Counted from the first letter of the stretch, positions 52,801 to 63,314 are shown. The stretch is DNA of 64,000 nt from Tenacibaculum mesophilum (GCF_003867075.1 NZ_CP032544.1:2102001-2166000); one strand, 5' to 3'. Notes: generated by a model from the sequence alone, not told the origin. Numbers and translations are program-made.

Positions 52801-52837
52801 AAGAAAAAGCTCAACAAATTTGTTGAGCTTTTTCTTT
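52801..52837. terminator. Bidirectional terminator between the TlpA-like and YraN genes
   Basis: A 17-base stem, AAGAAAAAGCTCAACAA with its complement, separated by two bases, so the effective loop is a few bases larger. T-runs both ways. Confidence 0.9.
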
Positions 52838-52838
52838 T

Positions 52839-53198
52839 TTAAAAATATAAAAATGCATCTTCAATATGCTCTATTACAAACTCATTTCGTTGTTTAATGA
52901 TAGCAATGATATCAAACCGTATTTCAACATCTAACCCTCGTTCATTTACATAATTATCAATAGCAGTAACTAATAGCTTTATTTTCTTTGAGTTCACAAA
53001 GTCTTGTGGATTTCCAAAATAAGATGTAGATCTTGTTTTAACCTCAATAACAACCAATACATCTTTTTTTTGAGCAATAATATCAACCTCTGCTTTTTGG
53101 AAACAGTAATTTTTTTCAACAATAGTGTACCCATTTTTAACAAGATAATCTATTGCTAGTTGCTCTCCCTTCTTACCAAGTTCATTGTGTTGTGCCAT
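52839..53198 (-). CDS. YraN/UPF0102 nuclease-like protein
   Basis: A 119 aa PD-(D/E)XK-fold protein. The signature is GKKGEQLAIDYLVKNGYTIV, then KAEVDIIAQKKDVLVVIEVK (Asp and ExK catalytic set) followed by KTRST. YraN-family proteins may process branched DNA or RNA; the function is unsettled. Short, monocistronic, divergent from the DUF2892 gene. Confidence 0.9.
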   Translation of the reverse strand: MAQHNELGKKGEQLAIDYLVKNGYTIVEKNYCFQKAEVDIIAQKKDVLVVIEVKTRSTSYFGNPQDFVNSKKIKLLVTAIDNYVNERGLDVEIRFDIIAIIKQRNEFVIEHIEDAFLYF

Positions 53199-53237
53199 TT
53201 AAAAACTTATATTTGAGTAACCGTAAATCTTTTTATC

Positions 53238-53447
53238 ATGAAAAAAAACATAGGAAACATTGATAAAGCTATTAGAACTTTCATTGCTCTTATAATGGCT
53301 ATGCTATCTTACTTTGAATTTATTACAGGAATTTTTGGTAATATCTTACTTGTATTAGCAATTATACTTTTGGTTACTAGTTTAATAAATTTTTGCCCAC
53401 TATACAAGTTGTTAGGAATAAACACATGTAAAACAAAAAACAGTTAA
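53238..53447 (+). CDS. DUF2892 (YgaP-like) small membrane protein
   Basis: A 69 aa protein with the DUF2892 signature: MKKNIGNIDKAIRTFIALI at the start, two hydrophobic helices, and CPLYKLLGINTC at the end. The two cysteines resemble the C-terminal pair of the YgaP transmembrane domain, where the fused rhodanese domain handles sulfur; here the membrane domain stands alone. Its stop overlaps that of the convergent LD-carboxypeptidase gene by 4 bases. Confidence 0.87.
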   Translation: MKKNIGNIDKAIRTFIALIMAMLSYFEFITGIFGNILLVLAIILLVTSLINFCPLYKLLGINTCKTKNS

Positions 53448-54430
53448 TTAAATTCTACCAAACACTGCTTATTCTTACTTATCGATAATTTAACTTCTCT
53501 ACCCATTATCAATGCTCTATTATCTGGTTCATGACCTGCAGGAAAATTAAATAATATAGGGATATCTTTAGGAACAACGTCCAAAATTAATTGTTCTATT
53601 GAACTTCCCCAAGGAGTGGTATTTCTCTTAATCTTAGTCATATCTCCCACAATAATCGCTTTAACTTTAGTAAAATACCCTGCTCGCCTTAAACTTTGTA
53701 ACATTCTATCTATCGAGTACTTATATTCTCCTATTTCTTCAATAAACAAAACTTTTCCATCTGTAGAAATTTGACTGTCCGACCCTAACATCGAAGCCAA
53801 AATAGCAATATTACCTCCCACTAATTCTCCTGAAACCTCACCTACTTTATTCTCTTGTGAAGCAGGAACTTCATAGCGTAATTTTTCTCCAAATAATGCT
53901 TTCTTAAAAGTAGCGATTGTTTGCACAAGATCTTTTGGATCTTCTTCCATACTTGTTCCCATCATCGCATGCATTGTTTCAATACCTAAATTATGAATAT
54001 GATTATGAAATGCTGTAACATCAGAATACCCAATAATCCATTTTGGATGTTTTTTAAAATTAGTAAAATCTAATCTATCTAAAATCCTCACAGAACCATA
54101 TCCTCCGCGTGCACTCCAAATAGCCTTAATATTAGGATTGTCTAACGCGTCTTGAAAATCTTGACAACGTTCTTCATCAGTACCTGCAAAATGATCATTC
54201 TGATTAAACATATGCTTCCCATACACTACCTTTAACCCCCAAATTTCTGCTAATTTTTTAGCTTTATCAATGGTTTGTTTACGATTTTTTAATATTCCAG
54301 CAGGAGCAACAATTGCAATCGTATCTCCCTTTTGCAAATAGGGTGGTGTGGTTAACTTCATCGTTTTATTTTGTGCATAACCTGATATAATTATCAGTAT
54401 AAAAAATAAGGTGAAAATTCTTTTTTCCAT
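53444..54430 (-). CDS. LD-carboxypeptidase, S66 family, with a leader-like N-terminus
   Basis: A peptidase that trims the terminal D-Ala from muropeptides in peptidoglycan recycling. The catalytic Ser is in IGYSDVTA (Ser136), the Glu in FIEEIGEYKYS and the His in FPAGHEPDNRA. From the ATG at 54428-54430 it has a hydrophobic leader (MEKRIFTLFFILIIISGYAQ) that would export it, unlike cytoplasmic LdcA. An internal ATG at 54359-54361 (MKLTTPPYLQKGDTIAIV) would give the usual cytoplasmic form. Which start is used decides the compartment. Confidence 0.88.
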   Translation of the reverse strand: MEKRIFTLFFILIIISGYAQNKTMKLTTPPYLQKGDTIAIVAPAGILKNRKQTIDKAKKLAEIWGLKVVYGKHMFNQNDHFAGTDEERCQDFQDALDNPNIKAIWSARGGYGSVRILDRLDFTNFKKHPKWIIGYSDVTAFHNHIHNLGIETMHAMMGTSMEEDPKDLVQTIATFKKALFGEKLRYEVPASQENKVGEVSGELVGGNIAILASMLGSDSQISTDGKVLFIEEIGEYKYSIDRMLQSLRRAGYFTKVKAIIVGDMTKIKRNTTPWGSSIEQLILDVVPKDIPILFNFPAGHEPDNRALIMGREVKLSISKNKQCLVEFN

Positions 54431-54514
54431 AAACAAGTCTCTTTTCTTGACTTTAAAAGTCTAAAGTCCATCAAATGTACCTAATTTATAACAGTATAAA
54501 AAATTGCTTTTTCG

Positions 54515-54522
54515 TACTTTTG
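54515..54522 (+). promoter_or_regulatory. Candidate -7 box for metG
   Basis: TACTTTTG matches TAnnTTTG, 23 bases before the metG ATG. The identical octamer lies upstream of tatD, the SPOR gene and actA. Confidence 0.45.
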
Positions 54523-54545
54523 CGCTTTAATTTTAGTAGAAAAAC

Positions 54546-56606
54546 ATGAGTACACCAAAAAGATATACAATTACAGCAGCATTACCTTATACAAATGGAC
54601 CAATCCATATTGGTCATTTGGCAGGAGTGTATGTTCCTGGAGATATTTATGCGCGTTATCTGCGTCAAAAAGGAAAAGACGTAGCCTATATTTGTGGTTC
54701 TGATGAACACGGAGTTGCGATACCAATGCGTGCTAAAAAAGAAGGTGTTACTCCACAAGCTATTATTGATAAGTACAACGGAATCATTAAAAAATCGTTT
54801 GAAGATTTCGGTATTTCTTTTGATAATTACTCGCGTACCTCGGCTGAAATTCATCATAAAACAGCATCAGATTTCTTTATCAAATTATACAATGATGGTG
54901 AATTTGTTGAAGAAGTTACTCAACAACTATATGACGAAGAGGCTAATCAGTTTTTAGCAGATCGTTTTGTAATTGGTACGTGCCCTAAATGTGGAAACGA
55001 AGAAAGTTATGGAGACCAATGTGAAAAATGTGGTACAAGTCATAATGCTACTGATTTAATCAATCCTAAATCAGCTATTACTGGAAATGTTCCTACCTTA
55101 AAAGAAACTAAGCACTGGTTTTTACCATTAGATAAACACGAAGCTTTTTTACGTGAGTGGATTTTAGAAAGTCATAAAAATGACTGGAAACCAAATGTAT
55201 TAGGACAATGTAAATCTTGGATTGATGACGGTTTACGTCCTCGTGCGGTAACCCGTGATTTGGACTGGGGGATTCCTGTTCCTGTGGAAGGTGCTGATGG
55301 AAAAGTATTATATGTATGGTTCGATGCTCCTATTGGTTATATCTCTTCTACTAAAGAATGGGCAGAACGAGAAGGTAAAAACTGGGAAGATTATTGGAAA
55401 AAAGATGATACTAAATTAGTCCACTTTATTGGTAAAGATAATATTGTATTTCACTGTATTATTTTCCCTGCAATGTTAAAGGCACATGGAGATTTCATTT
55501 TACCTGAAAATGTACCAGCAAACGAGTTTTTAAACTTGGAAGGAAATAAGCTATCAACTTCTAAAAATTGGGCAGTTTGGTTACATGAGTACTTAGAAGA
55601 ATTTCCTGACCAACAAGATGTATTACGTTATACCTTAACAGCTAACGCTCCTGAAAATAAAGATAATGATTTTACTTGGAAAGATTTTCAAGCAAAAAAC
55701 AATAACGAGTTAGTTGCTATTTTTGGAAATTTCATCAATCGTGTGGTAGTATTAACAAACAAATACTACAACGGAGTAATTCCTGCAGCTGGTGATTTAT
55801 CAGAAGTTGATAAAGATACCTTAGAACAATTAAAACAGTTCCCTGATATAATTGCTAAATCTATAGAACGTTATCGTTTTAGAGAAGCATCTCAAGAAAT
55901 GATGAATTTAGCTCGATTAGGTAACAAGTATTTAGCTGATGAAGAACCTTGGATATTAATTAAAAAAGATGAAGAACGTGTAAAAACTATAATGTATGTA
56001 GCCTTACAAATCTCAACAGCCTTATCTGTTTTAAGCGAACCTTTCTTACCTTTTACTTCTTCTAAATTAAAACAAATCTTAAATATAGATGGTAGTTTAA
56101 CTTGGAATGAAATTTCTGAAAAAGAAGTATTATTACCTGCGGAACATAAAATACAAGAAGGAAAAGCTGAATTATTATTTTCTAAGATTGAAGATACTAC
56201 AATTCAAACACAGTTAGACAAGTTAGAAGCTACCAAGAAAGCAAATGAAGCTGCTAACAAAGTAGTTGAGCCTCAAAAAGAAACTATCCAATTTGATGAT
56301 TTTACAAAAATGGATATTCGAATAGGGACTATTGTTGCTGCTGAAAAAGTAGCTAAAACAAAAAAGCTACTAAAGCTTACCGTCGATGTTGGTATTGATA
56401 CACGTACGATTGTTTCTGGTATTGCAGAAAGCTTTAAACCAGAAGATATCGTTGGTCAGCAAGTATCTGTATTGTGTAATTTAGCTCCTAGAAAATTACG
56501 TGGTGTAGAAAGTCAAGGAATGATTTTAATGACAGATACTCCTGATGGTAAATTAGCTTTTGTTCAACCTTCTGAAAAGGTGAATAACGGAGAGTTTATA
56601 GCCTAA
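54546..56606 (+). CDS. metG: Methionine--tRNA ligase with fused C-terminal tRNA-binding domain
   Basis: A 686 aa class I aminoacyl-tRNA synthetase charging tRNA-Met. HIGH at 21-24, a zinc site [29 protein letters not shown] as the KMSKS counterpart, an anticodon-binding helical domain, and a C-terminal EMAP-II/Trbp-like tRNA-binding domain (about 580-686, [20 protein letters not shown]). Normal length and motifs. Followed by a terminator that is nearly identical to the one after the next gene. Confidence 0.96.
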   Translation: MSTPKRYTITAALPYTNGPIHIGHLAGVYVPGDIYARYLRQKGKDVAYICGSDEHGVAIPMRAKKEGVTPQAIIDKYNGIIKKSFEDFGISFDNYSRTSAEIHHKTASDFFIKLYNDGEFVEEVTQQLYDEEANQFLADRFVIGTCPKCGNEESYGDQCEKCGTSHNATDLINPKSAITGNVPTLKETKHWFLPLDKHEAFLREWILESHKNDWKPNVLGQCKSWIDDGLRPRAVTRDLDWGIPVPVEGADGKVLYVWFDAPIGYISSTKEWAEREGKNWEDYWKKDDTKLVHFIGKDNIVFHCIIFPAMLKAHGDFILPENVPANEFLNLEGNKLSTSKNWAVWLHEYLEEFPDQQDVLRYTLTANAPENKDNDFTWKDFQAKNNNELVAIFGNFINRVVVLTNKYYNGVIPAAGDLSEVDKDTLEQLKQFPDIIAKSIERYRFREASQEMMNLARLGNKYLADEEPWILIKKDEERVKTIMYVALQISTALSVLSEPFLPFTSSKLKQILNIDGSLTWNEISEKEVLLPAEHKIQEGKAELLFSKIEDTTIQTQLDKLEATKKANEAANKVVEPQKETIQFDDFTKMDIRIGTIVAAEKVAKTKKLLKLTVDVGIDTRTIVSGIAESFKPEDIVGQQVSVLCNLAPRKLRGVESQGMILMTDTPDGKLAFVQPSEKVNNGEFIA

Positions 56607-56617
56607 ACAAAAACAGC

Positions 56618-56660
56618 TTTTATTATATTCGCAACCTCGCTTAAATGCGAGGTTTTTTAT
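56618..56660 (+). terminator. Terminator hairpin after metG, left copy of a direct repeat
   Basis: AACCTCGC (56633-56640) pairs with GCGAGGTT (56647-56654) around TTAAAT, followed by TTTTAT. The hairpin and its AT-rich upstream flank recur after the next gene (58139-58181). Confidence 0.88.
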
Positions 56661-56678
56661 ACCTCTTAATAACTAAAA

Positions 56679-58130
56679 ATGAAAAAAAATTGTATCAACA
56701 TCCTGTTTTTAATAGGATTTATGTGTAATTCTTTATTTGCTCAAACAGAAATTGCTAGTTTTAAAAACTTTTTAAAAGAAAACTCAACAGACATTAAAGA
56801 TGTAATTCCTGTTGTAAATACTGAAAATAATGACTTGGCTATTTTAATTGCTGATGCTAAAAATGTCTACGCATATAAATTTAATGACGATTTTAAATTA
56901 ACCGGTCAACTTTCATCTGAAACTAAGAAAAGGAAGTATAAAATACTTTTGGGAAGCAGTATTTACAATAATGAATATAAAATATTTTTAACCAATAAAA
57001 GTAACACACAATTTGCTGCAGTAAGTTTTTCTTTTAATAATAAAAAAAACACAGTAAAAGAGTTTTTACTTCCTTCTGGACAAACTTTTATCCAAACAAT
57101 ATCATTAAAAAATAAGTTTTATATCATTTCTGGAAACAAAATAAATGGCAATGTATATCTAAACTATATTAATGAAGATGGTAACTTACAATACATTCCA
57201 CTAGACATTTCTGAGCTAAGACTTCTTAACGAAAAGAATAAAAAAGTAAGAGTTGTAGATCTGTTATTACCTTTTAACTACTCACCTATCAAAAAGTTTG
57301 AAGAAAATACACCTAACTCGATTGAATCAGTTTCTGAGACTGCCAAAATGTATTTAAAAGATAATAACCTTATTATTTCTTTTGATAATAATAAAAATAT
57401 AACTCAATTATTTACTGTAAACTTAACAAACTATAAAGTTTCAACAGCAACTTTCAACAAACCTCTTTCTAATATTAAATCAGGAAGAAAAAAAACCAAT
57501 TCTTTTATTTTTGACAATAAAATAGCAGTAGTAGCAGCTACGAAGGATGTTTTATCAATGTACATCTTAGACTTAGCAACTGGGAATTTTATAAAAGAAT
57601 ATGCTGCTAGTAAAGATGAGGAAATACTCTTTAAAAACTCTCCAATCATTCAAAAAGGAGGCTTTTATAACGGTTATAGAGAGCTAGAAAAAACTAAGAA
57701 ATTTTTACGTAAAATAACTACTGGTAAAATTGGTATTTCAGTCATTAAAAATAAAAACAGTTACTTGTTTACTTTAGGGGGGTATGTTGAACAAAGGTCT
57801 GCTGCTCCAATGATGATGGCAGGTTTTGGAGGAATAGGTGGACCAATAGCTAGCCTAGGAAGTGTAAATGTGAACCTTTTCTTTAACCCTACCATGTTTG
57901 CATATAATTCTTTCACCAATACAAAATCAACTCAAATTGAATGTTTATTTGACACAGGTTTTGAGCACATTAAAGACACCAAAATACCTAGGAATATTTT
58001 TGATAAAATAAAAAGTACCCCTAGAAAAAGCGATATTGCCTACACTATTTTTAAATATAAAGATTTTTATATTAGAAGTGATTATACCCCTAGCGACAAA
58101 ACATATCACTTAAGAAAATTCACAAGATAA
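56679..58130 (+). CDS. Secreted protein of unknown function, single gene between twin hairpins
   Basis: A 483 aa protein. Signal peptide 1-22 (MKKNCINILFLIGFMCNSLF). The mature part is rich in Lys, Asn and beta-prone segments, with a repeated short pattern of strands (YKFNDDFKLTGQLSSETKK, NNEYKIFLTNKSNTQFAAV) suggesting a beta-propeller or barrel-like fold. A Met/Gly-rich stretch (SAAPMMMAGFGGIGGPIASL) lies at about 375-394. I do not recognise a family. It is probably periplasmic or surface-exposed. It sits alone between metG and tex and is bracketed by two near-identical terminators. Confidence 0.7.
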   Translation: MKKNCINILFLIGFMCNSLFAQTEIASFKNFLKENSTDIKDVIPVVNTENNDLAILIADAKNVYAYKFNDDFKLTGQLSSETKKRKYKILLGSSIYNNEYKIFLTNKSNTQFAAVSFSFNNKKNTVKEFLLPSGQTFIQTISLKNKFYIISGNKINGNVYLNYINEDGNLQYIPLDISELRLLNEKNKKVRVVDLLLPFNYSPIKKFEENTPNSIESVSETAKMYLKDNNLIISFDNNKNITQLFTVNLTNYKVSTATFNKPLSNIKSGRKKTNSFIFDNKIAVVAATKDVLSMYILDLATGNFIKEYAASKDEEILFKNSPIIQKGGFYNGYRELEKTKKFLRKITTGKIGISVIKNKNSYLFTLGGYVEQRSAAPMMMAGFGGIGGPIASLGSVNVNLFFNPTMFAYNSFTNTKSTQIECLFDTGFEHIKDTKIPRNIFDKIKSTPRKSDIAYTIFKYKDFYIRSDYTPSDKTYHLRKFTR

Positions 58131-58138
58131 ATTAACCT

Positions 58139-58181
58139 TTTACTATATTTGAAACCTCGCTATTCATGCGAGGTTTTTTAT
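58139..58181 (+). terminator. Terminator hairpin after the unknown secreted gene, right copy of the direct repeat
   Basis: AAACCTCGC pairs with GCGAGGTTT around TATTCAT, followed by a T-run. Shared with 56618-56660 is the sequence TTTTAnTATATTnGnAACCTCGC and, after the loop, TGCGAGGTTTTTTAT. Confidence 0.88.
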
Positions 58182-58196
58182 TTAAAATAATTTTCA

Positions 58197-60320
58197 ATGC
58201 AACTTATCTCCTATATAACCTCTCGTACGCAAATCTCACAAAAATCAATTCAAAATACGATTGAATTATTAAATGAAGATTGTACCATTCCTTTTATATC
58301 CCGTTACCGAAAAGAAAAAACAGGTAATTTAGATGAAGTTGAAATAGGTCAAATTGTACAACTTAAAGAACAGTTTGAAGCAATAGAGAAACGTAAAGCA
58401 GCCATTTTAAAAGCTTTAGAAGAGCAAGAAGTTTTAACCGATGAGTTAAAAGCAAAAATTGAAAAGACAGAAGACTTAACTACACTAGAAGATTTATACC
58501 TTCCTTATAAAAAGAAACGAAAAACCAAAGCAGAAACAGCTCGTAAAAACGGGTTAGAACCGTTGGCGAAGATGATTATGAGTCAGCGAGTAAACGATTT
58601 GGAATTTACTGCTTCAAAATACCTTTCGAACGAAGTAGAACAAATAGACGATGCTTTAGAAGGTGCCCGTCATATTATTTCTGAATGGATTAACGAACGA
58701 ACGGATGTCCGTAATAACATTCGTTACCAATTAGAGCGTTTTGCAACCATTGCTACCAAGGTTATCAAAACTAAAAAAGACGAGGATGCTACCCAAAAAT
58801 TTAAAGATTATTTTGACTGGGAAGAAAATCTAAATCGCATTCCTTCACATAGATTGTTAGCTATTTTGCGCGCCGAAAAAGAAGGTTTTATTCGTGTAAA
58901 AATTAGTATTGATGATGAACGAGCTATTCAAAAAATAGAAGACAGAATTATTCGTTCGCATAACGAATGTGCTGAACAAATTGAATTAGCTATTGCTGAT
59001 GCTTATAAGCGTTTGCTTTTTCCTGCATTATCAAATGAAGCTTTGTCTATAGCTAAAGAAAAGGCAGATGAAAGTGCCATTAAGGTATTTGCTAAAAACC
59101 TTCAACAATTACTATTAGGCTCTCCTCTTGGTGAAAAACGAATTTTAGCTATTGATCCAGGATTTAGAACAGGGTGTAAAGTGGTTTGTTTAAGTGCTCA
59201 AGGAGATTTATTACATAACGAAACTATTTTTCCACACGCACCTCAACATCAATCAAAAGAAGCAATAAATAAACTTAGCTCTTTAGCTAATGCTTATAAA
59301 ATAGAAGCTATTGCTATAGGTAACGGAACCGCTTCAAGAGAAACTGAACGATTGGTAAAAAGTGTATATTTTAAAAATCCCGTAGAAGTATTTGTTGTAA
59401 GTGAAGCTGGTGCTTCTATTTATTCGGCTTCTAAAATTGCACGAGATGAGTTCCCTAATTATGATGTAACTGTTCGTGGAGCTGTTTCAATCGGTCGTAG
59501 ATTAGCTGACCCTTTAGCTGAACTGGTAAAGATAGAAGCAAAATCGATTGGGGTTGGGCAATATCAACATGATGTAGACCAAACACAACTAAAAAAATCA
59601 TTAGACACTGTAGTAGAACATTGTGTAAACAAAGTAGGTGTTAACATTAACACTGCTAGTGCTTCTCTGTTAAGTTATGTTTCTGGTATTGGTCCTAAAT
59701 TGGCTGAAAATATAGTGAATTACAGAAATGAAAATGGAGCTTTTTCCAATAGAACAACAATAAAGAAAGTCCCTCGTTTGGGAGGAAAAGCATTTGAGCA
59801 ATCTGCTGGGTTCCTACGAATTAAAAACAGCGATAATCCACTAGATGATTCTGCTGTACATCCAGAGCGCTATGCTTTAGTAAAACAAATAGCCAAAGAC
59901 GTTGGTAAAAAAGTAGATGATTTGATTGGTAATTCTTCTGTTTTAAAACAAATTAAGCTCCAGCAATATGTAACCGATTCTTACGGGTTACCTACGCTAC
60001 AAGATATTGTAAAAGAGTTAGAAAAACCAGGATTAGACCCTCGTGAAAAAGCCAAAGCTTTTAGTTTTAACGAACATATTAAAACAATAGATGATGTACA
60101 AACAGGCATGGTACTACCCGGAATTGTAAATAACATTACAAATTTTGGTTGCTTTGTTGATATAGGTATTAAAGAAAGTGGTTTGGTACATGTTTCTAAC
60201 CTTTCTGATTCTTTTGTAAAAGATGTTAACGAACATGTAAGTTTACATCAACACGTTCAAGTTAAGGTATTGGAGGTAGATATTACAAGAAAACGTATTC
60301 AATTAAGTATGAGTTTTTAA
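58197..60320 (+). CDS. tex: Tex-family RNA-binding transcription accessory protein
   Basis: A 707 aa Tex protein. An N-terminal Tex-type helical domain (about 1-190, with NEDCTIPFISRYRKEKTGNL), a YqgF/RNase H-like domain starting at ILAIDPGFRTGCKV, helix-hairpin-helix motifs (SYVSGIGPKLAENIVNYRN), and a C-terminal S1 RNA-binding domain (about 637-707, GMVLPGIVNNITNFGCFVDI). Tex influences transcription and RNA metabolism; its exact function is debated. Full length. Confidence 0.94.
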   Translation: MQLISYITSRTQISQKSIQNTIELLNEDCTIPFISRYRKEKTGNLDEVEIGQIVQLKEQFEAIEKRKAAILKALEEQEVLTDELKAKIEKTEDLTTLEDLYLPYKKKRKTKAETARKNGLEPLAKMIMSQRVNDLEFTASKYLSNEVEQIDDALEGARHIISEWINERTDVRNNIRYQLERFATIATKVIKTKKDEDATQKFKDYFDWEENLNRIPSHRLLAILRAEKEGFIRVKISIDDERAIQKIEDRIIRSHNECAEQIELAIADAYKRLLFPALSNEALSIAKEKADESAIKVFAKNLQQLLLGSPLGEKRILAIDPGFRTGCKVVCLSAQGDLLHNETIFPHAPQHQSKEAINKLSSLANAYKIEAIAIGNGTASRETERLVKSVYFKNPVEVFVVSEAGASIYSASKIARDEFPNYDVTVRGAVSIGRRLADPLAELVKIEAKSIGVGQYQHDVDQTQLKKSLDTVVEHCVNKVGVNINTASASLLSYVSGIGPKLAENIVNYRNENGAFSNRTTIKKVPRLGGKAFEQSAGFLRIKNSDNPLDDSAVHPERYALVKQIAKDVGKKVDDLIGNSSVLKQIKLQQYVTDSYGLPTLQDIVKELEKPGLDPREKAKAFSFNEHIKTIDDVQTGMVLPGIVNNITNFGCFVDIGIKESGLVHVSNLSDSFVKDVNEHVSLHQHVQVKVLEVDITRKRIQLSMSF

Positions 60321-60324
60321 CTAA

Positions 60325-60357
60325 AAAAAACGAGCTAATTAAATTAGCTCGTTTTTT
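60325..60357. terminator. Bidirectional terminator between tex and the cassette B receptor
   Basis: CGAGCTAA pairs with TTAGCTCG around TTAAA, with an A-run before and a T-run after. Confidence 0.85.
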
Positions 60358-60377
60358 GTATGCAAAATACTATTATT

Positions 60378-63314
60378 TTAGTTATTAATAATCCAAGAAA
60401 GATAATACAAACTACCTATGTTTCCTAAACCAGGAGCATGTTGATATTCTTCTCCAAATAAATTTGTTCCACCTATTTTAAACTTCGATTTTAAACTAGG
60501 TACACGATAATTTAATTGTGCATCTAAAACAGTTCTTGCTTTTACATCTCCCTTTACAAAAGTAGACACCCATCTGTATTTATCTCTCCATCGTGCATTG
60601 ATGTTAAATCCAAAATTTTTGAAAAGCTTTTCATTACCAAACTGGATTTTAACACTATGTTTTGGTGTGTTAAAGTTAGGTTCAAAAGATCCAAAATCTA
60701 AATCTTCCTTCATTTCAAAATCTGTGAAGTTATAATTTGCACCTATATTAAAGTTTCTAAATAGCTTTGTGTTAAGCCCTATACCCACACCATAAGAGTT
60801 TATCTTAGATTTAGCATTGGTTATTAAGTTAAACTCTGTTACACTTCCCGTTCTAACTGCTTCAGCAGCTAAAGGGTCTAATTGTCCTGTTGCTATAACA
60901 TTTCCAATATTAGGCACTACTACATCTTGAAAGAATACAAAGTCATTATGGATACTATAAAAAGCGTTAAAATCTATATCTAAATTAGTATCATTAATGT
61001 TTAAAAGGCTTCTATAACCTAATTCAAATGTTTTTACCTCTTCTGGTTGTATCTCTTTATAATCAGATTTAATATTTTGTCCTTTATCGTTAATAAAATC
61101 TAAATCATATACAGACCTTGTTAATAAAGCATTATTAATTATATCATCTCCTGTCGTAATAGAATTTTCTGTTACAGTATTACCCGTAGTAGGATCTTCA
61201 TATCTACTAACAGTAGGGATGCCTATTCTTCTTAGGTTATCTGCTGTAGAACCTATAGTAGTTTTTCTTGCAGAAGGCAAAAACATATATTGTTCTTGAA
61301 TTGTTGGGTTTCTAAAACCTGTTTGATAAGATGCCCTAATTATATGTAGTTTTTCTTCTCCTAAAGCATAATTAAGCGCTAATCTTGGAGAATAGTTTGG
61401 AGAAAAATTCTCAGATTTATCGTAACGGATAGAACCTGTAAACTTTAATCTGTCATTTAAAAATTTCTTTTGAAGTTGAGTATAAAAACCATATTCTTCA
61501 ATACTAATTTCTTCGTTAGCATCATTAAATATTGTTCCTTTTGATTCTGGATTATAGTTTCTATAAGAACCTCCTACTTGAACATCTGCCCAATCATTAA
61601 GTAAGCTTCTAAAGTTGTAGTTTGCATCTACATGCGCATAAGCACTTTTATCGTAAATTTTACTACCTCCTTCAGTTATTAAGGTTGATGTAATTGAATT
61701 AAACCCATTGGTAAATTCAGCAGTACCTGGGTTTAACCTATATTGATCTGCAAATTCTCTAGACATTGCTATAACTCTTGAATCAACATCACTTACATTA
61801 AAAGGATTACCTGAAGCTCCTATTAAAGATGAGTTATTATTAACTAAATCCATATACTGTATTGCATAATAATCTCCCCAGCTTGGTCTGTAAGTTGTAC
61901 CAGATAAAACAGGAATCTTAGCATCAGCTAAAGAATTTAGTCTTTGAGCTGTTCTTGTTAAATCGTAAGTATCACCAGCGTCATTACGTGTATAATAACC
62001 TCTTACAAAGAAATTATCTCCTTTTATTTCTAATTTAGATTGTCCAATATAATAGTTACGTTGCGCAAACCTTGAAGCAGCTCCTTGAAACATATTATCT
62101 CCCATTGCTATTCTTGTAGCTAATTGAATTTCTAATGATTCATCTTTAAAGGGTCTATAATGTAAAGAGGTTGAAAATTTTAAGTTTTTAGATTTGTAAT
62201 CTTTAACTAATTCTCTTTCTGAATACCCTTTTCTACTAATATGTGTTCCTACAGGGAAGTTTAATGTAGAATCTTCATCTAGTGATGAAGCATCTAAATA
62301 CCCTAAATATACAAGCACAGGAGTTGAGCTAGCTAAATCAGCAAAATCTTCATCTCCATACATATTTATACCATCATAATCTAAGCTTAAAGGAGCATCA
62401 AAACTTCCATTAATAATTTCGTTGGTATCAATTCTTTTGTTTCTATTGTCGGTAGCATGCCATTCTTCTGCTTCAAAATAAGAGAAGTTTACTTTTGCAG
62501 CGAAAGCATCACTAAACTTATAGGCCATTCGAGTACTTACATCATAAAAAGGACTGTTTCCTGCTGCTTCTTGACTGGTCATTCCTCCTTTTGCTAAAAC
62601 ACTTATTCCTGTATGATTAAAAGGGTTTTTGGTATCCATTATCATAATACCATTATAAGCATTGGCACCATATAATGCTGAAGATGCTCCTGGTAGTATC
62701 TCTACACTTAAAATGTCTAGTTCTGATACACCAGATAAATTACCAGCACTAGTATTTAAAGCTGGTGCTGCTGTATCCATACCATCTACTAACTGAACAA
62801 ACCTTGAATTATTAAAATCAGCAAATCCTCTAGTATTTATAGATTTGTATCCATAACTAACTTCTCTAGCATCAACACCTTTTAAGTTTACCAAGGCATC
62901 ATAAAATGAATTTGAGCTACTCTTTTTAATATCGGTTAACCCTAATCTTTCTATGGTAACAGGAGATTCAATAATTTTTTCTGGTGTTCTAGAAGCTGAT
63001 ATAACGACTTGGTCTAATAACAAGTTTTCTTTTAAAACAACATTTATTTTTTTCTCGAAAGAAACAATTGAAACCTCTTCTGTATTAAACCCAAAAGCAG
63101 AAATTGTTATTGTTTGAGGTAACGTATTGCTCGGTAAAAGGATTGAGAAATTTCCTTCTTCATCTGAAACAACAAATGTTTCTCCATTTGAAATTTTTGC
63201 ATTGTAAAACGGTTCTAAATATTCATCATACACAGAACCTGATATTTTTACCTGAGCATAACTTGATAGCATAGCCAAGGTAAAAACAATCATTACTAAT
63301 TGTTTTTTTAACAT
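60378..63314 (-). CDS. TonB-dependent receptor with carboxypeptidase-regulatory-like domain, cassette B
   Basis: A 978 aa paralogue of the receptor at 17099-19843. Signal peptide 1-20, regulatory-like domain 21-100 (VKISGSVYDEYLEPFYNAKI), plug with VVISASRTPEKIIESPVTIE, RFVQLVDGMDT and VEILPGASSALYGANAYNGI, then the barrel. Nearly every plug element matches cassette A word for word, and the barrels differ in insertions (a longer loop region around 300-360 and 640-720), which suggests different ligands. A TonB-like gene lies 18 bases upstream. The ligand is unknown. Confidence 0.92.
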   Translation of the reverse strand: MLKKQLVMIVFTLAMLSSYAQVKISGSVYDEYLEPFYNAKISNGETFVVSDEEGNFSILLPSNTLPQTITISAFGFNTEEVSIVSFEKKINVVLKENLLLDQVVISASRTPEKIIESPVTIERLGLTDIKKSSSNSFYDALVNLKGVDAREVSYGYKSINTRGFADFNNSRFVQLVDGMDTAAPALNTSAGNLSGVSELDILSVEILPGASSALYGANAYNGIMIMDTKNPFNHTGISVLAKGGMTSQEAAGNSPFYDVSTRMAYKFSDAFAAKVNFSYFEAEEWHATDNRNKRIDTNEIINGSFDAPLSLDYDGINMYGDEDFADLASSTPVLVYLGYLDASSLDEDSTLNFPVGTHISRKGYSERELVKDYKSKNLKFSTSLHYRPFKDESLEIQLATRIAMGDNMFQGAASRFAQRNYYIGQSKLEIKGDNFFVRGYYTRNDAGDTYDLTRTAQRLNSLADAKIPVLSGTTYRPSWGDYYAIQYMDLVNNNSSLIGASGNPFNVSDVDSRVIAMSREFADQYRLNPGTAEFTNGFNSITSTLITEGGSKIYDKSAYAHVDANYNFRSLLNDWADVQVGGSYRNYNPESKGTIFNDANEEISIEEYGFYTQLQKKFLNDRLKFTGSIRYDKSENFSPNYSPRLALNYALGEEKLHIIRASYQTGFRNPTIQEQYMFLPSARKTTIGSTADNLRRIGIPTVSRYEDPTTGNTVTENSITTGDDIINNALLTRSVYDLDFINDKGQNIKSDYKEIQPEEVKTFELGYRSLLNINDTNLDIDFNAFYSIHNDFVFFQDVVVPNIGNVIATGQLDPLAAEAVRTGSVTEFNLITNAKSKINSYGVGIGLNTKLFRNFNIGANYNFTDFEMKEDLDFGSFEPNFNTPKHSVKIQFGNEKLFKNFGFNINARWRDKYRWVSTFVKGDVKARTVLDAQLNYRVPSLKSKFKIGGTNLFGEEYQHAPGLGNIGSLYYLSWIINN

